5,931 bases of DNA from Planococcus sp. (in: firmicutes) (GTDB lineage: Bacteria > Bacillota > Bacilli > Bacillales_A > Planococcaceae), in NCBI GenBank assembly GCA_030147455.1, contig JASKZU010000077.1, forward strand, positions 1 to 5,931, written 5' to 3'. The notes beneath the pieces were generated by a model. The model did no database searches. It saw nothing but the letters and a program-made list of their open reading frames with translations, and had not been told where the DNA came from. How positions within the stretch are numbered: position 1 is the stretch's first letter; every line of letters starts with the position of its first letter. The position numbers were made by a program, and so were the translations under genes. Positions 1-5,594 of the stretch are shown piece after piece.

Positions 1-68
1 CAGCCTCCGGGAAAATCCAGAAATTCAAACTGCGCGAAATGTCTGAGGAAGCGGCGGAAAAAGCATAG
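1..68 (+). CDS. AMP-binding acyl-CoA synthetase, C-terminal end only (partial)
   Basis: The reading frame is open from the window edge (first whole codon at 3) and ends at TAG 66-68. The 21 visible residues begin ASGKIQKFKLRE and finish with a short acidic/alanine tail. In the adenylate-forming superfamily (acyl-CoA synthetases, acetyl-CoA synthetases) the enzyme ends with a motif of the form SGKIxKxxLRE. Its glycine-following lysine (codon 12-14 here) is the catalytic lysine that contacts the acyl substrate and AMP during adenylation. The variant seen here is typical of fatty-acyl or short/medium-chain acyl-CoA ligases of Bacillales. The exact substrate cannot be told, because the ATP- and acyl-binding parts lie outside the window. 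The other two forward frames do not read as a plausible protein. I see no convincing U-tailed terminator directly after the stop. Confidence 0.8.
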   Translation, partial: ASGKIQKFKLREMSEEAAEKA

Positions 69-232
69 CCATTAAACGGGATCCTGTCCATAGAGTCGGC
101 GCGCTAGTCAGAAAAAAATCCGCCCGACGTTTAGCGACGGAAAGATCGGGGGACACAAGTAACAGAACTTATCTTGAAAACAAGATATCTTGCTAAAGCC
201 ACGGAGTGAATCGATAAAGGGGAGTGTAAAAG
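69..232 (+). other. Intergenic leader between the acyl-CoA synthetase end and wrbA
   Basis: This stretch has no plausible gene. It contains the operator-like dyad at 170-192 and the wrbA ribosome binding site, AAAGGGGAG at 216-224, eight bases before the ATG. A weak long-range stem (CCCGA near 124-128 with TCGGG near 146-150) can be drawn but has no T-run after it on the + strand. I could not place a convincing SigA promoter. A poor sigma-B-like pairing (GTTTAG 129-134, 14 bases, GGGGAC 149-154) matches only 5/6 and 4/6 of the consensus. Confidence 0.5.
170..192. promoter_or_regulatory. MhqR/MarR-like operator dyad upstream of wrbA
   Basis: TATCTTG (170-176), AAAA, CAAGATA (181-187) form a perfect 18-bp inverted repeat with 7-bp arms. 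A third half-site, ATCTTG (187-192), follows, so CAAGATATCTTG (181-192) is a second, overlapping 12-bp palindrome. Bacillus subtilis MhqR is a MarR-family repressor inactivated by quinones and catechols. It binds an 18-bp operator of the form TATCTCGAATTCGAGATA, which has the same length, outer bases and central AA. The repeat lies 40-63 bases ahead of the start codon of a quinone reductase, where such a repressor would be expected. The regulator gene itself is not in the window, so its identity is inferred. Confidence 0.55.
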
Positions 233-847
233 ATGAGCAATGTAAACTTGGCGATTATTTATTACAGCTCGACAGGCACCAACTATCAAATGGCACAATG
301 GGCAGAAGCGGCCGCAAAACAAGCAGGGGCCGAAGTGAAAGTGGCTAAGGTGAAGGAAAACGCACCAGAAGCTGCCATCGAATCCAATCCTGCCTGGAAA
401 GCGCATTACGAAGCGACAAAAGATGTTCCAGAAGCGGATACGGACTTGCTCGAATGGGCAGACGCCATCATTTTCAGCGTACCGACGCGTTTTGGCCATG
501 TACCTTCACAAGTTCAGCAGTATTTTGATACAACCGGTGGATTGTGGGCCCAAGGAAAATTGGTCAATAAAGTAACAAGCGCCATGTCTTCTGCGCAAAA
601 CGCAAACGGTGGACAAGAAGCGACCGTTCTGGCTGTCTACACGACGATGCAGCACTGGGGAGCTATCATTGCAGCACCTGGCTATACTGACCAGTCGCTC
701 TTTAAAGCAGGCGGCAATCCTTACGGTACGAGCGTAACGGTCGATCAGGAAGGAAATATGGTCGAGGATGTGCAGGACGCAGTGGCGCATCAAGCCAAAC
801 GCACTGTTGAAGTTGCCGGGTGGGTTAAACAAGGCCTAAACGGGTAA
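233..847 (+). CDS. wrbA: WrbA-type NAD(P)H:quinone oxidoreductase (type IV, flavodoxin-like)
   Basis: This is a cytoplasmic FMN enzyme that reduces quinones to hydroquinones by two electrons using NADH or NADPH, avoiding the semiquinone radicals that feed redox cycling. The protein has 204 residues, close to the usual 198-210. It shows the flavodoxin fold with a phosphate-binding loop after strand 1 (YYSSTGTNY, residues 10-18). The WrbA hallmarks follow in order: PTRFG (84-88), TGGLWA (101-106) with the tryptophan over the flavin, GGQE (126-129), a conserved histidine in TTMQHWG (His141), and NPYG near residues 162-165. The ATG at 233 sits eight bases behind AAAGGGGAG. The gene stands alone between an operator-like dyad and its own terminator. 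The dyad suggests induction by quinones or other electrophiles. The family call is firm; the physiological substrate is not visible. Confidence 0.94.
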   Translation: MSNVNLAIIYYSSTGTNYQMAQWAEAAAKQAGAEVKVAKVKENAPEAAIESNPAWKAHYEATKDVPEADTDLLEWADAIIFSVPTRFGHVPSQVQQYFDTTGGLWAQGKLVNKVTSAMSSAQNANGGQEATVLAVYTTMQHWGAIIAAPGYTDQSLFKAGGNPYGTSVTVDQEGNMVEDVQDAVAHQAKRTVEVAGWVKQGLNG

Positions 848-878
848 AGAAATTGACAGGCCGATAAAAGCAATTGCT

Positions 879-910
879 AGCAGAGAGGCGGACATGCCTG
901 TCTGCTTTTT
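879..910 (+). terminator. Intrinsic terminator of wrbA
   Basis: GCAGA (880-884) pairs with TCTGC (901-905) and AGGC (886-889) with GCCT (896-899). A single G-G mismatch lies between the two helices, and the loop is GGACAT. TTTTT follows at 906-910. The hairpin lies 32 bases beyond the wrbA stop and closes that transcription unit. It is followed only 21 bases later by the next start codon. Confidence 0.9.
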
Positions 911-931
911 GCTATGAGGGGGGAGAATAGC

Positions 932-1654
932 ATGAACTGGCTTAGTTTTCTGTTTGTTGCAGGGTTTATTATGATTCATTTATTTTCTAAACAAATGAAT
1001 TTTTTAACCGCTGTTCCGCGCAGCCGCTTTTTATCGATTGCAGGCGGGATTTCTGTGGCATACGTGTTTTTGCACTTATTGCCGGAACTCGGCGAATTTC
1101 AAGAAACGGTTCATGAAAGCATAGGAATGCACGGAGAAGGATTTTTGAAAAACCATATTTATTTGGTCGCTATGGCTGGACTTGTCATTTTTTACGCGCT
1201 GGAGCAGCTCGTGAAAAGTTCAAAACGAAAAACGGGCAAAGGCAAGTCATCCTCAGGCGTTTTTTGGGTTCACATCGGCTCGTTTGCTTTGTATAATGGT
1301 GTTATTGGCTATTTGATGGTGCGCGAAGAATTTAATGGCGCCATAGGCATGACCCTGTTTTTCATTGCGCTCGGCGTTCATTTTGTTACCAACGATAAGG
1401 GCCTTCGTGAAGCCCACAAAGGCGAATACGACCGATACGGCAGATGGCTTCTTGCTGCTGCTATTGCAGTTGGCTGGGGAATTGGCTTTATTGCTTCGGT
1501 CCACGAGCTGGTTATTGCATTTTTGACGGCATTGCTTGCAGGAGGCATCATACTAAATGTTTTGAAAGAAGAATTGCCTGAGGAACGCGAAAGCAGTTTA
1601 GGTGCTTTTGTCATGGGGCTAGTCGCTTATTCTGCCTTGCTATTATTGGTTTGA
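932..1654 (+). CDS. Polytopic membrane protein, divergent ZIP-family relative
   Basis: The 240-residue protein has about eight hydrophobic segments (near 2-18, 31-52, 75-94, 108-128, 134-152, 170-188, 192-211, 221-240), the usual count for ZIP metal transporters. Local signatures agree. HLLPEL (48-53) matches the HLLPE of ZIP helix 2. A basic, glycine/serine-rich loop (about 96-107) takes the place of the cytoplasmic loop after helix 3. The C-terminal LAGGIILNVLKEELPEE resembles ZIP helix 7 and its exit. However, the helix-4 ligand motif HNxPEG appears as YNGVIG (121-126), and the helix-5 HExxE motif as HFVTND (150-155). The main metal site is therefore largely missing, and transport of Zn or Fe cannot be claimed. 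The ATG at 932 is preferred because AGGGGGGAG (917-925) lies six bases before it; the in-frame ATG at 914 lies upstream of that site. Fold call moderate, function unknown. Confidence 0.72.
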   Translation: MNWLSFLFVAGFIMIHLFSKQMNFLTAVPRSRFLSIAGGISVAYVFLHLLPELGEFQETVHESIGMHGEGFLKNHIYLVAMAGLVIFYALEQLVKSSKRKTGKGKSSSGVFWVHIGSFALYNGVIGYLMVREEFNGAIGMTLFFIALGVHFVTNDKGLREAHKGEYDRYGRWLLAAAIAVGWGIGFIASVHELVIAFLTALLAGGIILNVLKEELPEERESSLGAFVMGLVAYSALLLLV

Positions 1655-1673
1655 GCAAGGAAGTAAAGGGTAT
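1648..1673 (+). promoter_or_regulatory. Sigma-B-type promoter for the 55-residue ORF
   Basis: GGTTTGA (1648-1654), a 13-base spacer, then GGGTAT (1668-1673) fits the Bacillus general-stress consensus (GGTTTRA, 12-15 bases, GGGTAT) at every specified position. The -35 element includes the TGA stop of the upstream membrane protein. Transcription would begin near 1680, giving a leader of roughly 90 bases before the ATG at 1773. No properly spaced SigA promoter is visible here: TTGAGC at 1651 and TATAGT at 1677 are 20 bases apart, which is too long. Confidence 0.65.
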
Positions 1674-1712
1674 TTTTATAGTAGGACTAGTTATTTAAGT
1701 CTATGGGAAAGA

Positions 1713-1746
1713 AACCGGTAACAGTACAAAAAAGTTTTTACCGGTT
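1713..1746. repeat. Inverted repeat in the leader of the 55-residue ORF
   Basis: AACCGGTAA (1713-1721) and TTACCGGTT (1738-1746) are perfect 9-bp inverted arms separated by 16 mostly A/T bases. In RNA this would be a stem ending ten bases before the ribosome binding site. No T-run follows, so it is not an ordinary terminator. It could equally be a two-half-site DNA operator, with the arm centres 25 bases apart (about 2.4 helical turns). I do not recognise it as a known regulator's box. Confidence 0.6.
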
Positions 1747-1772
1747 GATGTTGAAAGGTGATGTGAATCACA

Positions 1773-1940
1773 ATGATCACAAAAGAAGAAAAAGAGATAT
1801 TCGAATATGAAGTAAGAAAGCTGATGGATGAGTATAGGCAATGCCCTCACAGTCCGTTGAGGCAGAAGATTAAAGAAGATCTTCAGTGGTTAAAATCGGT
1901 CATTTTTTCCTCGAGCGACCGAAACAAGCCATTAAAATAA
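1773..1940 (+). CDS. Small unrecognised protein, 55 residues, probably stress-induced
   Basis: ATG 1773 is preceded by AGGTGAT (1756-1762), a seven-base match to the anti-Shine-Dalgarno complement ending ten bases before the start. An in-frame stop at 1764-1766 rules out an earlier start. The protein is charged and apparently cytoplasmic, with no signal peptide or membrane helix. Two amphipathic helices (about 4-22 and 28-45) are separated by QCPHSP (23-28), which holds the only cysteine and the only histidine. A polar tail, SSSDRNKPLK, closes it. Size and helical-hairpin layout recall Spo0E-like phosphatases, but their SQELD motif is absent, so I do not assign that function. It sits between a sigma-B-type promoter with a leader repeat and its own terminator, so it forms a single-gene unit. 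I judge it real from the ribosome binding site, the flanking signals and the sensible composition; its role is unknown. Confidence 0.72.
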   Translation: MITKEEKEIFEYEVRKLMDEYRQCPHSPLRQKIKEDLQWLKSVIFSSSDRNKPLK

Positions 1941-1954
1941 TATATTGATAGTTC

Positions 1955-1986
1955 AAGTCCTGCAGCTGGCCTGCAGGTCTTTTTTT
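1955..1986 (+). terminator. Intrinsic terminator after the 55-residue ORF
   Basis: CCTGCAG (1959-1965) pairs with CTGCAGG (1971-1977) around a CTGGC loop. After one T-T mismatch, AAG (1955-1957) can pair with CTT (1979-1981). A run of seven T follows at 1980-1986. It begins 15 bases past the stop codon and insulates cydDC from upstream transcription. Confidence 0.9.
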
Positions 1987-1990
1987 ATGG

Positions 1991-2015
1991 AATTGTGAAC
2001 CGTTTTGTAACAATT
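1991..2015. promoter_or_regulatory. Imperfect Rex-like dyad upstream of cydDC
   Basis: AATTGT (1991-1996) and ACAATT (2010-2015) are 6-bp inverted arms. The left half reads TTGTGAA, the classic half-site of Rex, the NADH-sensing repressor that controls cyd genes in Bacillus. In a standard Rex box the TTGT and ACAA are 12 bases apart; here they are 13 apart, and the right half reads TGTAACAA, not TTCACAA. The match is therefore suggestive but degraded. It lies about 60 bases upstream of the -10 element. Confidence 0.3.
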
Positions 2016-2072
2016 TCCCGGGGAATCACCACTCGCTTGGGCATCCCGGACGGAATCCTCCACCCGCTCCTT

Positions 2073-2078
2073 TATAAT
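2073..2078 (+). promoter_or_regulatory. Consensus -10 element for cydDC
   Basis: TATAAT at 2073-2078 would place the transcript start near 2085, giving a leader of roughly 23 bases before the preferred ATG at 2108. The expected -35 positions (around 2049-2056) read GACGGAAT, a poor match to TTGACA, and there is no TGn extension. Such a promoter would probably need an activator or be weak on its own. Confidence 0.55.
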
Positions 2079-2107
2079 AGAAGTAAGTCAAAGAAAGGAC
2101 GATGGCA

Positions 2108-3838
2108 ATGGGCAATCTAAAGCAATTGGCTTATCAGCAAAACACCCGCATCCGCATGTTGTATATCGCATCGCTTGCAAAAGGTGCGGCGATGATCGGC
2201 CAAGCTTTGTTTTTTGTTTGGGTAACCGATGCCGTGTTTTTAAAAGGGGCCTCTTTTGGAGAAGTAGTGCCGATTCTCGGTGCGCTGCTTGGGGTCATCT
2301 TGCTGCGCGCAGCGGCAAGCTACAGCATTGGACGGCTTGGTGTGGCGCTCTCGGCAGAATCGAGAAGCAAGCTGCGCCGTGAAGTGATTCAGTCTTATAA
2401 GGAAAATCCGCTTCAGGCATCAATTGCTGGGCAATCGGGCAGAAAGGTTGGCTTGTTGCTGGAGGCAGTCGATGACACAGACGGGTTTTTCAGCAAATAT
2501 ATTCCGCAAATGATTCAAAGCTATACTATTCCTTTTATGCTGCTTGGGGTCATTTTTTATCTTAACTGGACGACGGGTTTGATCATATTGATTACAGCTC
2601 CGTTTATTCCTTTGTTTATGGCAATCGTTGGTAAGCGTACCAAGCAAAAGGCAGATGAAAAAGTAGAACAGCTGGCAAACTTCTCGGGTACGTTTTTAGA
2701 TGTGCTGCAAGGATTGACGACGCTTCGGTTGTTTGGCCAGGCCAAACGCCAAAGCCAGCGGATTCGCGACAACAGCCTGAAATTCCGTGATTCGACGATG
2801 GATGTGCTTAAGTCGGCCTTTTTATCTTCTTTAACGCTTGAGTACATTTCGATGCTCAGCATCGGGATTGTGGCACTGGAAATCGGGTTGCGGTTGGTCG
2901 TGTTTGACAGCATCACCTTTTTCCCGGCCTTTCTAGTGCTGTTGCTCGTACCGGACTTCTTTAACTTGCTGAAAGATTTTGGCAGTGCTTTTCATACTGC
3001 AAGGGGAAGCATCGCTTCGTCAGAACTGTTATCAGGCGAGCTGGAGCAGCGCCACAACCCTGTCGTTTGGGGAACGGAGGCAGTCGCAGCTCCCGTGCAG
3101 CTGACGCTTGACGGAGTGAGCTTTCAATACGGCGATGGATTCGAACTAGCCCCGGCAACTATCCATATTGAAGCGGGAAAAACAACCGCGTTAATCGGGA
3201 CAAGCGGATCGGGCAAAAGTACATTGATGAACCTGATGGCCGGTTTGCTGCCGGAAAATGGCGGGCAATTGCTGATTAATGGCGTGCCGCGGCAGCAAGT
3301 AGACGAAACGGGCTGGTTCCGCAGCTTGAGTTATATTACGCAAGATCCCTATGTGTTTTCGGGAACAATCAGAGAAAACATCGTGATCGGCACCGGAGAA
3401 GCGGCCACTGCTGAAGAGCTTGGATCGGCAGTCGAGAAGGCAGGAATCCGTGAATTGGTCGACTCGCTTCCTGAAGGATTGGATACGCTTATTGGAGAGG
3501 GCGGGCGCGGCTTATCGGGCGGCGAGAAACAACGGCTTGTGCTGGCTCGTGCTTTCCTGAAAAAGCCGAAGCTTATATTTTTCGATGAACCGACAGCCGG
3601 TCTCGATTTACAAACAGAGAAAATTTTGCAGCGGGCGATCGCTGAGCTGTCGCAAGGAGCAACTGTGATTCTGATTGCCCACCGGCTTCATACGATCCAA
3701 CAAGCGTCAAACATCGTCGTTATGGAAGGCGGACGGATTGCAGCCGCGGGTACACATGAACAGTTATTGAAAACATTCGAACCTTACGGGAAAATGATCG
3801 AAGCGCAGCAAGGAGGCAATCGCGTATGGGTGAATTAA
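2108..3838 (+). CDS. cydD: CydD, subunit of the heterodimeric ABC transporter for cytochrome bd assembly
   Basis: This is a full-length fused transporter half (576 residues). Six membrane helices occupy about residues 17-290 and an ATPase domain lies from about 330 onward. ATPase motifs: Walker A GTSGSGKST (364-372, Lys370), Q-loop Gln412, signature LSGGEKQR (469-476), Walker B IFFDEP (Asp493, catalytic Glu494), switch His525. All are intact. CydD pairs with CydC; the complex is required for cytochrome bd and has been reported to export cysteine/glutathione and, more recently, to transport heme. Start choice: ATG 2108 lies eight bases after AGAAAGGA (2092-2099), whereas the in-frame ATG 2102 is only two bases away and would add Met-Ala. 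The gene overlaps cydC by 13 bases. B. subtilis nomenclature calls the first gene of this pair cydC, so the names are swapped between genera. No cydAB precedes it. Confidence 0.92.
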   Translation: MGNLKQLAYQQNTRIRMLYIASLAKGAAMIGQALFFVWVTDAVFLKGASFGEVVPILGALLGVILLRAAASYSIGRLGVALSAESRSKLRREVIQSYKENPLQASIAGQSGRKVGLLLEAVDDTDGFFSKYIPQMIQSYTIPFMLLGVIFYLNWTTGLIILITAPFIPLFMAIVGKRTKQKADEKVEQLANFSGTFLDVLQGLTTLRLFGQAKRQSQRIRDNSLKFRDSTMDVLKSAFLSSLTLEYISMLSIGIVALEIGLRLVVFDSITFFPAFLVLLLVPDFFNLLKDFGSAFHTARGSIASSELLSGELEQRHNPVVWGTEAVAAPVQLTLDGVSFQYGDGFELAPATIHIEAGKTTALIGTSGSGKSTLMNLMAGLLPENGGQLLINGVPRQQVDETGWFRSLSYITQDPYVFSGTIRENIVIGTGEAATAEELGSAVEKAGIRELVDSLPEGLDTLIGEGGRGLSGGEKQRLVLARAFLKKPKLIFFDEPTAGLDLQTEKILQRAIAELSQGATVILIAHRLHTIQQASNIVVMEGGRIAAAGTHEQLLKTFEPYGKMIEAQQGGNRVWVN

Positions 3839-5529
3839 AGACGGTATTTTGGCTGACGCTAAAAGAAAAACGGGACGTGGCGCTTGCGGTCTTGTTCGGC
3901 TTTTTAGCCGGACTTGCCGGTGTGGCCCTTCTCGGGGCGAGCGGCTATTTGATTTCAAAAGCGGCACTGACGGCCCAGATGACGACGTTGGTCGTCATGG
4001 CCGCTTCACTGAAGCTGTTCGGTTTTGCGGCCGCCATTACGCGTTATGCCGAGCGGCTGTTTTCCCATCGGGCGACATTTACGATGCTGGGTGAATTGCG
4101 CAGCAATTTCTTCGACCGGCTTTCTCCGCTGGCGCCTGGGATTTTCCAGCGGCATCAAAGCGGCGATTTGCTGTCGCGGATTGTCGGCGATGTGGAAAGC
4201 CTGCAGAACTTCCTGCTGCGTGTATTGTACCCGCCGATTGTCGTTGGGATGGTATTGGTGGCAACCGTATTTTTCGCTTCGTTTTATTCGATCCCGGTTG
4301 CGATTGTTGTCTTGATCGGTGCAGTATTCTCGGTTATTGTACTGCCCATGTTTTTTGCCTACCGAAGAAAAAACAAAAGCCACACAACAAGAGCGAGCCG
4401 TGGGCAATTCGCGGCCGCTTCTGCTGAATTTCTTTATGGGTTCCGCGAACTTAAGCTGCATTTGGCGCTTGAAGAAAAAAGCGGCCAGCTGCAGGAACAG
4501 GCGACGCGTTATGAACAGGCGCAAAAAAGTGAAGGGCTGGAAGAAAATCGCGTTCAGTCGGTCAATGCGCTGTTTGCATTTTTGACGTCATTTTTTGTTT
4601 TGGCACTCGGCGCTTATTTTGTATCCATCGGCGAATTAAACGGTTTGTATTTAGCGATGCTCGTAATGGTCTCGCTAGGTGCTTTTGAGAATACAGGGCC
4701 GCTTGCGGCATTGCCGGCATACTATGAAGAAAACCGGATGGCTGCGCGGCGTTTGAGAGAAGTGGTGGACGAGGAGCCGGATGCCAGCGATGGGCAGATG
4801 AAGGCAGGACTGCCCGGAATTACGGTAGACCGCTTGTCTTATCATTATCCAAACGATAGCCGGGCAGCGCTCGATAATATCAGTTTTTACTTGCCGCCCG
4901 GATCGAAAACGGCCATTGTTGGCCCGAGTGGATCGGGTAAATCGACGCTGTTTCTGCTTTTGTTGAAAGTGATGCAGCCGCAGCAGGGGGAAATTTATAT
5001 CGGGGATGCCCCGCTGGAGTCGATGCAGCCAGAGAGCTTGTGGGAGCATGCCAATGTGGTGTTGCAGGACAACCACTTTTTTGCCGGAACAATCGAAAGC
5101 AATTTGCGCATCGCGAGCGAAACGGCCGGTGCAGGACAAATGCAGGAAGTACTCGAATTGGTGCAGCTTGCACATTTGACATTGGATGCCCCGGTGCTCG
5201 AAAAAGGGCGCAATTTGTCCGGTGGTGAAAAGCAGCGTTTAGCAATGGCTCGTGCTTTGTTGAAAAACCAGCGGCTGTGGCTGCTGGACGAGCCGTTTTC
5301 ATCGGTCGACGGCGTGACGGCAGAAGCTATTTATGGCCGCCTGTTTGACCGGCATGCAGATGACAGCTTTGTCATCATCAGCCACGACTTGTCGGGGCTT
5401 GAGTCGATGGATCAAATCCTTGTGCTGGAAAACGGCTGCTTGATCGAGAGCGGTACGTATAAACAATTGATGGAAAGCCGCGGATATTTCTACGGACTCA
5501 AAAAAATCGAGGAAGAAGTATTCATCTGA
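3826..5529 (+). CDS. cydC: CydC, partner subunit of the CydDC ABC transporter
   Basis: The 567-residue transporter half starts with the CydC-typical first helix (LAGVALLGASGYLISKAAL, about 28-46). It then carries RYAERLFSHRATF (73-85), the membrane-domain motif that distinguishes CydC from CydD. His81 with Arg77 corresponds, by my recollection, to His85/Arg81 of E. coli CydC, reported to bind heme. The ATPase domain is complete: Walker A GPSGSGKST (366-374, Lys372), Q-loop Gln414, LSGGEKQR (464-471), Walker B LWLLDEP (Asp488, Glu489), His520. The ribosome binding site AAGGAGG (3810-3816) lies inside the end of cydD, nine bases before the ATG. The 13-base overlap in another frame points to translational coupling and equal subunit supply. 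In B. subtilis terms this is the second gene of the pair, cydD. It ends 29 bases before a strong terminator. Confidence 0.93.
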   Translation: MGELKTVFWLTLKEKRDVALAVLFGFLAGLAGVALLGASGYLISKAALTAQMTTLVVMAASLKLFGFAAAITRYAERLFSHRATFTMLGELRSNFFDRLSPLAPGIFQRHQSGDLLSRIVGDVESLQNFLLRVLYPPIVVGMVLVATVFFASFYSIPVAIVVLIGAVFSVIVLPMFFAYRRKNKSHTTRASRGQFAAASAEFLYGFRELKLHLALEEKSGQLQEQATRYEQAQKSEGLEENRVQSVNALFAFLTSFFVLALGAYFVSIGELNGLYLAMLVMVSLGAFENTGPLAALPAYYEENRMAARRLREVVDEEPDASDGQMKAGLPGITVDRLSYHYPNDSRAALDNISFYLPPGSKTAIVGPSGSGKSTLFLLLLKVMQPQQGEIYIGDAPLESMQPESLWEHANVVLQDNHFFAGTIESNLRIASETAGAGQMQEVLELVQLAHLTLDAPVLEKGRNLSGGEKQRLAMARALLKNQRLWLLDEPFSSVDGVTAEAIYGRLFDRHADDSFVIISHDLSGLESMDQILVLENGCLIESGTYKQLMESRGYFYGLKKIEEEVFI

Positions 5530-5558
5530 TTTGAATGAAGTTAAATAGTATGCCAAAC

Positions 5559-5594
5559 AAAACAGGCCCGCTGTAAACAGCGGGCCTGTTTTTT
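5559..5594. terminator. Bidirectional terminator between cydC and the convergent small gene
   Basis: AACAGGCCCGCTG (5561-5573) pairs perfectly with CAGCGGGCCTGTT (5578-5590) around a TAAA loop. Two more A-T pairs (5559-5560 with 5591-5592) make a 15-bp stem. T-runs follow on the + strand (5589-5594), and on the - strand the A-rich sequence 5555-5560 reads as T-rich. The element serves both convergent genes, and its right edge touches the stop codon of the minus-strand gene. Confidence 0.93.

Noticed and set aside
129..154. Sigma-B-like promoter before wrbA (GTTTAG, 14 bases, GGGGAC)
   Set aside because: The -10 half lacks the TAT portion and the match is well below that at 1648-1673; it could arise by chance.
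190..218. TTGCTA (190-195), 17 bases, GATAAA (213-218) as a SigA promoter for wrbA
   Set aside because: Only four of six matches in each box, and transcription would start inside or just after the ribosome binding site, leaving almost no leader.
131..499. Minus-strand open frame of 122 codons opposite the start of wrbA
   Set aside because: It is antisense to a clear wrbA coding frame, has no ribosome binding site that I could see, and has the skewed Cys/Phe/Arg composition of a shadow frame.
1713..1746. Reading the AACCGGTAA/TTACCGGTT stem as a terminator of the membrane-protein gene
   Set aside because: The T-run lies in the loop, not after the 3' arm, and it sits in the leader of the next gene.
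1773..1940. Calling the 55-residue protein a Spo0E-like aspartyl-phosphate phosphatase
   Set aside because: Length and helical-hairpin layout agree, but the diagnostic SQELD motif is missing, so the similarity may be only in shape.
4006..4524. Minus-strand open frame of 172 codons inside cydC
   Set aside because: It lies opposite intact, motif-bearing cydC and has shadow-frame composition (rich in Gln, Arg, His), with no supporting start signals.
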